From: Colius striatus
Lineage: Eukaryota; Chordata; Aves; Coliiformes; Coliidae
Assembly: GCF_028858725.1 (NCBI RefSeq)
Contig: NC_084763.1
Coordinates: 58,117,152-58,181,151 of the forward strand
Reading direction: 5' to 3'
DNA length: 64,000 nt
Every line of letters begins with the position of its first letter. The stretch's first letter is position 1. This document shows, in pieces, positions 59,801-64,000 of this stretch. Under the pieces are notes generated by a model. That model searched no databases. It had not been told where the DNA came from and worked only from the letters and a program-made list of their open reading frames with translations. The position numbers and the translations under genes were made by a program.

Positions 59801-60813
59801 CACTGCCACAGGGACACTGAGGGGCTGCAGCGTGGCCAGAGCCGGGCACAGAGCTGGGGAAGGGGCTGGAGCACAAGGGGCTGGGAAGGGGCTGAGGGAA
59901 TGGGGGTGTTGAGCTTGGAGGAGGCTGAGGGGAGACAGCAGCACTCTCTGCAGCTCCCTTACAGGAGGCTGTAGCCAGGGGAAGTCAGTCTCTGCTCCCA
60001 AGTGACAGGACAAGAGGAAACAGGCTCAAGTTGCTCCAGGGGAGGTTGAGGCTGGAGCTGGGGAACAATTCCTTCCCCCAAGGGCTGTCCAGCCCTGTCC
60101 CAGCTGCCCAGGGCTATCCTGGAGGGATCCCAAAGCCTGGGGCTGTGGGGCTGAGCCCATGGGTCAGTCAGTGGTGGCTGTGGCAGTGCTGGGGGACTGT
60201 TGGGCTCCATCAGCTTCAGGGGCTTCTCCACCCAAAATGCTTCAGTGATTGTGTGACATGGGGAAGTCCCCTGGGACAGAAGTTGGTGCTGTCCCCACCA
60301 CAGTGCCTGTGCCATTGTCTCCCCACGATGTCCCCACCGTTCTGCCTTGGCCACGGTGAGGCTGTGTCCCCCAGCCCCTCCTGCAGCCCTGGTGACAGCA
60401 GCGACACCCGTCTGTCCCCGCAGGTGACGGGGCTGAGCGTGACGAGCTGCCGGGCGCAGCTGCTGGTGTTCCACACCCAGAGCCAGGAGGACCTGGCCGT
60501 GTGTCTGCACAAGATGCAGCCGGCGGGGGACAACAGGGTGGGCGAGCTGGTGGGCGTCCTGCTGGAGCACTGCCGAGCGTGAGTTGGGGGATTCGGGGCT
60601 CTGTGGGGGGAGTCACAGCGCCCCTTGAACCGCCCGCTGACGCCGGGGTGTCGTAGGACCAAGCGGGAGCTGCGGGTGCGGGTGTCCGACTGCATCCAGC
60701 TGAACCTGCGCGGGCGCCGGCGGCTGCTCACGGTGGAGACGCGGCCGGACGCCGCCACCCCCGATTTTGGCAAGAGCCGTGACGGCTTCGTGCTCTACTG
60801 GTCTGGGAAATGA
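47836..60813 (+). CDS. MYO1G: MYO1G, class I unconventional myosin (haematopoietic)
   Basis: Twenty-two exons: 47836-47930, 49034-49242, 49317-49410, 50094-50259, 50342-50395, 50867-50959, 51043-51159, 51995-52234, 52334-52479, 53082-53196, 53959-54130, 54198-54268, 54700-54774, 54876-55008, 55504-55670, 56919-57126, 57760-57983, 58997-59141, 59236-59340, 59426-59539, 60424-60578 and 60657-60813. The sum is 3,055 nt, one more than 1,018 codons; human MYO1G has 1,018 residues. Motifs: P-loop GESGAGKT (residues 102-109), switch [10 protein letters not shown] (156-164), switch II DIYGFE (394-399), then the converter, a basic IQ neck in exon 17 ([14 protein letters not shown]) and the TH1 tail ([22 protein letters not shown]). 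Known role: actin motor at the leukocyte plasma membrane. Oddity: exon 11 is 172 nt although it enters and leaves in phase 0; an extra G in 54051-54055 shifts the frame between LDEACLAAG and [12 protein letters not shown]. Confidence 0.95.
48400..48990 (+). repeat. 55-bp minisatellite, MYO1G intron 1
   Basis: Repeats of a 55-bp unit containing 'gcaccctgcagggcatcacc' at 48441, 48496, 48551, 48606 and 48661, then decaying copies to about 48990, eight to ten units in all, ending just before exon 2 (49034). The long open frame through it is a repeat artefact. Confidence 0.88.
49500..50060 (+). repeat. About 66-bp minisatellite, MYO1G intron 3
   Basis: Units with 'ctagagaaggtgtgagacaa' recur at about 49566, 49631, 49693, 49761 and 49828, fading into 'gcccatgcccgtggggtggt'-type variants up to exon 4. 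Confidence 0.82.
50396..50800 (+). repeat. GGGAT-rich simple repeats, MYO1G intron 5
   Basis: Degenerate short repeats based on gggatgggatg and ggttgggatgagg fill almost the whole intron between exons 5 and 6. The minus strand reads (CATCC)n-like. Confidence 0.82.
51160..51935 (+). repeat. 20-bp minisatellite, MYO1G intron 7
   Basis: About 38 copies of a 20-bp unit of the type ccagtacagcccagcacaaa, with variants (ccagtatggcccaatgcaaa) that alternate in higher-order 40-bp and 80-bp blocks from 51480 on. The first third is more diverged. Frames through it give QTSTAQHKP-type peptides. Confidence 0.92.
52485..53030 (+). repeat. Purine-rich degenerate repeats, MYO1G intron 9
   Basis: Loose units of 'caggagggacacggggag' and 'gggacagggcttgggaggga' type, 25-30 bp, much diverged. 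The plus strand is about 80% purine. Confidence 0.75.
53175..53625 (+). repeat. MYO1G: 41-bp array copying the end of MYO1G exon 10 and its splice donor
   Basis: The exon ends ggcatcgcctggcagaac|gtgagg at 53196/53197. Downstream, the about 41-bp unit 'gcatcgcctggcagagtgtg' + 'aggggatggggaggatgggg' repeats ten to eleven times. Each unit thus repeats the last 16 or so exon bases and the donor, with aac changed to agt. Looser copies reach 53760. Confidence 0.92.
55080..55420 (+). repeat. About 60-bp minisatellite, MYO1G intron 14
   Basis: Repeats with 'gcatgtccctgtgccagctg' and 'agccagccaagatgtccttg' recurring about five times with moderate divergence. Confidence 0.78.
55752..56440 (+). repeat. 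Expanded 40-bp CR1-internal repeat, about 17 copies, MYO1G intron 15
   Basis: About 17 head-to-tail copies of tgggaggctgcagctccagg + gctgtgtcagtgctgggctc. Four units have gggacgctg instead of gggaggctg, and one has an extra G. The left flank 'gggcagtgcccatcccctgt' and the right flank 'cccctcactcgctgccacag' are those of the 3-copy element at 35 kb, so this is the same CR1 segment expanded. All frames across it stay open and form a 420-codon false ORF joined to exon 15. Confidence 0.93.
56441..56908 (+). mobile_element. CR1 LINE fragment, sense, abutting MYO1G exon 16
   Basis: The element continues from the 40-bp array through the usual segments to 'cagcttcaagggcattttca acccaaatgattccctgatt'. 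Its 3' end is about ten bases from exon 16 (56919), so the element's tail supplies most of the polypyrimidine tract of that acceptor. Confidence 0.88.
57180..57700 (+). repeat. G-rich minisatellite, MYO1G intron 16
   Basis: Repeats of 'ggggcaggggatggggttgg' + 'catggtgtagggtgtgctgt' are tandem two to three times at 57374-57480. Around them are looser 'ggggcttggcgtgggg' units. Confidence 0.8.
58025..58900 (+). repeat. G-rich minisatellite, MYO1G intron 17
   Basis: From 58025 to 58340, tidy 40/41-bp units of the type gggatggatggggacatggg + gtgggggtgtag (nine copies). From 58340 to 58900, looser 'gggatggggacatgggacag' units. They give many frames of [13 protein letters not shown]-type peptide on the minus strand, all artefacts. 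Confidence 0.88.
59728..60260 (+). mobile_element. CR1 LINE fragment, sense, MYO1G intron 20
   Basis: The segment 'cactgccacagggacactga' occurs twice (59738 and 59800), separated by a partial 40-bp unit ('agggctgtgctcagtgctgg'). The standard CR1 body follows, and the 3' end is 'caggggcttctccacccaaa atgcttcagtgatt'. Confidence 0.87.
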
Positions 60814-60941
60814 GGGAGGAGCGGCTCCCCCTGCCCCCCTCCCCTCTGCTCAGCACCCCACGGCCCCGTGAGCCCCAACCACCCGTCCCCTACCCTGTGT
60901 CTCCCCCCCGGGACGATGCTGAAGCCTCTGTGTGTGCCAGG

Positions 60942-60947
60942 AATAAA
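60942..60947 (+). terminator. MYO1G: MYO1G poly(A) signal
   Basis: Canonical AATAAA in 'ccaggaataaagagctgg', about 130 bases after the TGA. Confidence 0.9.
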
Positions 60948-61189
60948 GAGCTGGATGGGACCCCTGCAGCCCACCTGAACATGGCCAGGACCCCCAGAAC
61001 CTGCCTCAGAGCTGGCCCCTGCCAGCCCAGGGCGAGCAGTGGGGCAGCACTGGGCTCGGGGTGTGGATGGGGGTGGGATGGGAGCTCTGGGGTGGGGTGA
61101 GGTGGCCCTTACAGCCCTGATGTCTCCATGGCTTGGTGCCCTCATGGCCTGGATCCTGATGTCCCTCCCTCACACCCAGTGACCCACAT

Positions 61190-61410
61190 CCCCAATGTCC
61201 TCTGTCCCTGTGCCCATGTCCGTGTCCCAATGTCCTCCGTGTCCCTGTGCCCATGTCCCCGTGTCCCAATGTCCTCAGTGTCCCTGTGCCCATGTCCCAT
61301 TGTTGTCAGTGTCCCCGTGCTTCATCCCCATATCCCAACGTCCTCTGTCCCTGTGCCCGTGTCCCCATGTCGTCAGTGTCCCTGTGCTTTGTCCCCATGT
61401 CCCAGCCACC
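61190..61410 (+). repeat. Minisatellite of 'tgtccctgtgcccatgtccc' type
   Basis: Degenerate repeats of about 50-55 bp built from 'gtgtccctgtgcccatgtcc' and 'caatgtcctc', four to five units, between the MYO1G 3' end and PTPN23. Confidence 0.8.
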
Positions 61411-61564
61411 CTGTGTCCCCAGGGAACGGGGCAGACTGTTGGTGTCTGGAAGGTGACCGTGTCCCCCTGGCGTTGGGTTGGACTTTGGCATCCGAAGAGC
61501 TCATCCTGTGCCAGGAACCACCAGACCATGGTGTTAGCGGCGTTTCAGGCATCCAATTAATATC

Positions 61565-62175
61565 TCCATGGGCAACTGTAAACCGCCTGTGAACCCCCAA
61601 ACCGGGAGCATCGCCGTGGGAACCGCCTGTGAACCCCCAAACCGGGAGCGCTGCCATGGGAACGGCCTGTGAACCCCCAAACCGGGAGCGCCGCCGTGGG
61701 AACCGCCCCTAAACCCCCCAAACCCGGAGCGTGGCCATGGGAACGGCCTGTGAACCCCCAAACCGGGAGCGCCGCCGTGGGAACGGCCTGTGACCCCCCA
61801 AACCGGGAGCGCCGCCGTGGGAGCGGCCCGTGACCCCCAGGCCGGGAGCCCCGCCGTGGGAGCGGCCCGTGACCCCCCAGGCCGGGAGCGCCGCCGTGGG
61901 AGCGGCCCGTGACCCCCAGGCCGGGAGCGCCGCCGTGGGAGCGGCCCGTGACCCCCAGGCCGGGAGCGCCGCCGTGGGCGCGGCCCGTGACCCCCCAGAC
62001 CGGGAGCGCCGCCGTGGGAGCGGCCCGTGACCCCCAGACCGGGAGCGCCGCCGTGGGAGCGGCCCGTGACCCCCCAGACCGGGAGCGCCGCCGTGGGAGC
62101 GGCCCGTGACCCCCCAGGCCGGGAGCGCCGCCGTGGGAGCGGCCCGTGAACCCCAAGCCGGGAGCGCCGCCGTGG
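61565..62175 (+). repeat. CpG-rich 39/40-bp minisatellite at the PTPN23 promoter
   Basis: About 15 units of the type gcccgtgacccccaggccgg + gagcgccgccgtgggagcg. Left-hand units carry TG or CA where right-hand units carry CG (cctgtgaac against cccgtgacc, gccatggg against gccgtggg), so CpG content rises toward the gene. The array ends about 130 bases before the PTPN23 start codon. Confidence 0.93.
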
Positions 62176-62308
62176 GCGCGGCGCCGCTGGGGCGTGTCCC
62201 GGAACGGGCGGGCCGCGCTTCCCCGCGGGACTCGGTTTCCCGTGAGGCCCCGCGCGGGCGCTTCCGGCGGGCGCTTCCGGCGGGCGCTTCCGGCGGGCGC
62301 AGGCCGGG
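62176..62308 (+). promoter_or_regulatory. PTPN23: PTPN23 core promoter with three spaced ETS motifs
   Basis: CpG island. The motif CTTCCGG (ETS/GABP class) occurs at 62261-62267, 62274-62280 and 62287-62293, exactly 13 bases apart, because a 13-bp unit gcgggcgcttccg is repeated three times. There is no TATA box. The island runs on into intron 1 to about 62560. Confidence 0.65.
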
Positions 62309-62392
62309 ATGGAGGCCGTGCCCCGCATGCCCATGATCTGGCTCGACCTCAAGGAAGCCGGGGAGTTCGCCTTCAACGCCGCCGTCAAGAAG
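62309..62392 (+). CDS. PTPN23: PTPN23 (HD-PTP), first coding exon only
   Basis: ATG at 62309 opens MEAVPRMPMIWLDLKEAG, identical to the start of mammalian PTPN23 as I know it. The 28 codons end ...AAVKK in phase 0 at a donor (aagaag|gtgcgg). This is the beginning of the Bro1 domain, which in the full protein binds ESCRT-III (CHMP4) and is followed by a V domain, a proline-rich part and an inactive-type tyrosine phosphatase domain. The next exon (FVLKNYGENP... in mammals) is not in the remaining 1.6 kb, so the gene continues beyond the window. Confidence 0.82.
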
Positions 62393-64000
62393 GTGCGGCT
62401 GGGGCTGGGGCGGGGGCGGCCAGGGCCTCGGTGAGGGGTGTTTGGGGTCCGGGAGCGGGGCGGGTGGTGCTCGGGGAGGAGGAACCGGGCGGGGGTGTGA
62501 GCCCCGTGGGGGAGAAGGCGGCCTGGGGAAGGGGCAGGCCGCGGCGGTGTCAGTGGCTCCGCGGGGGGCGTGGGACCCCTAGGGACGGGCGGGGGGGAGG
62601 AGGCAGCGTGCGGGGTTGCTTGGGGGGCAGTGATGGAGGGGAAGGCGTGAGCTGCAGGGAGGGGCCGCGGCGGGGGGTGCAGCGTCTTCGGGGCGTCCCA
62701 GGGAAGGTGAGTGCGGGGGCTCTGGGGGCTGCGGGGGGAGCGCCTGGAGACGCGGAGGAGCGGAGCGCGGCTGCCGGGGTCGCGTCAGGCCCTGGGGGTG
62801 CTGGGGCGGGGATGCAGCGCCTCATCACCCCGCCGTGCCTCTGCCCTGCCCGGCACAGAGCGAGCCGGGCGACCAGCCCGTCTGTGCCCCGCTCAGCACC
62901 CCCCCGGTGCCTCCTCGGCGCTGCGGGACCTGCTTCGGGCTCCGCGGGGTTTGGGGAGCGGGGGGAGCCCCCGGAGCTCTCGCTGTCCCAGGCGGAGCTG
63001 GTCCCGGCCGCCTCGGGGCTGAGCCGTGAGTTGGCAAGTCCGGCCCCGCCGCGTGTGACCGCGCTGACTCGCACAGGCGCCAAACCCGCACCGGCTCCCC
63101 CTGTTCGTAACGCGGGGAGGGCGGCTTGAGGAGCTCCGGGGGCCAGTCCCTCGCGGCTCCCTCCCCTCCGCTGCTTCTGCCTCGGGCTCGCTGACGGTCG
63201 CTCAGCGGAAAGCCCCGGGCGCTTCATGGCTCGGCGCCTGGGAGATGCTGGGCTCTTCCTTCCCGAGGCTTCCAGGGGACACGGCGTGTCCCTGCCGCCC
63301 CGGTGTACGCCCAGCCGGTGGTGAAGGACTTCATTCAGCAGCTGTAAACAAGCTCCACCTCTGACTGACGCTTCCTGCTGCCACCTAGGGCTGACAGTCC
63401 TGATTTATGGATGTGGAAGGAGGATGAGGGAGGGGGCTCTCCCATGTCCCTGCCCACACCTACTCCAGCCCCTCTGGTTCTGGGGCCGGTGTCTCATCGG
63501 AGCCGGGTGGCAGAGATGTCCCTGTGCCAGGGGGAAAGTGTCTCTGGATCAGGGAGCTGAGTCATGCTGTGCCAGCTGGGACAAGGTGTGGAGGCTGTCA
63601 GGGCAGCTGTGTGCCAGGCCCAGAAGCTCCTGCAGTCCCAGCCCTGCCCTCACCCTGCCACTGACCCCTGGCCCTCAGCACCTCAGCCTCAAGGCTTTGT
63701 GACCCCTCCAGGGCTGGGCACTGCCCCATGGCCCTGGGCAGCCTGGCACAGGGGCTGACACCCCTCTCAGGGAAGAAGTCCTCACAGTCCCCTCCATGAG
63801 AGTGGGGACAGCACCTTCCCCGGGGCCTCCAGAGCATTTCTGGCCAAGCCCTGGCCCCAGCCTGTCTCCGTGGTGTCTGAGGAGCCTGTCAGGCTGCACT
63901 GCCCAGCTTCATTTCCCTTTTGGCCCTTGCCATGATGTTCACTTCCAAGACATTTGCCCCCAGTGCTCAATGAGGGCTTTGCTCCCATCCCCACGCAGAG
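62393..64000 (+). other. PTPN23: PTPN23 intron 1 (partial)
   Basis: CpG-rich to about 63200, then ordinary sequence. No exon matching the continuation of the Bro1 domain is present on the plus strand. Open frames in the CpG-rich part (for example 62550-63227 on the minus strand) look like composition artefacts. Confidence 0.6.
63612..63785 (-). mobile_element. CR1 LINE 3' fragment, antisense, PTPN23 intron 1
   Basis: 'gctcctgcagtcccagccct' through 'tccagggctgggcactgccc' to 'acacccctctcagggaagaa', the reversed CR1 3' region. Confidence 0.82.

Noticed and set aside
48400-62175. Spaced direct repeats resembling CRISPR arrays
   Set aside because: Units are contiguous tandem repeats without unique spacers, in a vertebrate nuclear genome.
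62550-63227. 225-codon minus-strand frame in PTPN23 intron 1
   Set aside because: Composition artefact of a CpG island; no recognisable domain.
63980-64000. Acceptor-like 'ccccacgcag|ag' at the right edge as PTPN23 exon 2
   Set aside because: The expected next codons (FVLKNYGE in mammals) do not begin with AG and too few bases follow to judge.

Overview
This is a GC-rich, gene-dense piece of a bird nuclear genome. The evidence is vertebrate genes with GT-AG introns, about 25 fragments of the avian LINE CR1, and many G/C-rich minisatellites. CR1 density and compact introns suggest a microchromosome. The species, and even the order, cannot be told from the sequence.

Layout, left to right. (1) 1-2.4 kb: no gene, only CR1, a 40-bp tandem repeat and a 20-bp minisatellite. 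(2) 2.4-12.3 kb: TBRG4 (FASTKD4), + strand, ten coding exons, complete, with two SNORA5-type H/ACA snoRNA genes in its introns. (3) 13.5-21.6 kb: NACAD, + strand. It has one 4-kb exon carrying an in-frame 16-residue repeat array, followed by the conserved NAC-alpha and UBA exons. Its first coding exon is not settled. (4) 21.8-44.3 kb: CCM2, - strand, ten coding exons, complete, with a 14-kb first intron full of CR1 debris and a possible alternative first exon. (5) 44.3-46.8 kb: a CpG-island two-way promoter, then a + strand non-coding host gene (SNHG15-like by position) made of three repeated exon-plus-H/ACA-snoRNA modules. (6) 47.8-60.9 kb: MYO1G, + strand, 22 exons, complete apart from one extra base in a G run of exon 11. 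(7) 61.5-64 kb: a CpG-rich 39/40-bp minisatellite, an ETS-motif cluster and the first coding exon of PTPN23, which runs off the window.

The order TBRG4-NACAD-CCM2-SNHG15-MYO1G is, as I recall it, the human 7p13 order read backwards, so the block is old synteny. PTPN23 next to MYO1G is different: I recall it on human 3p21. The genes are not a pathway. TBRG4 acts on mitochondrial RNA, NACAD is a NAC-alpha relative, CCM2 is an endothelial signalling scaffold, MYO1G is a leukocyte membrane myosin and PTPN23 is an endosomal-sorting factor. Two loci double as snoRNA hosts.

The points most worth a second look are the triplicated snoRNA host modules, a CR1 subfamily with an internal 40-bp repeat whose copy number ranges from 1 to about 17, and a MYO1G intron array that multiplies the end of exon 10 together with its splice donor.
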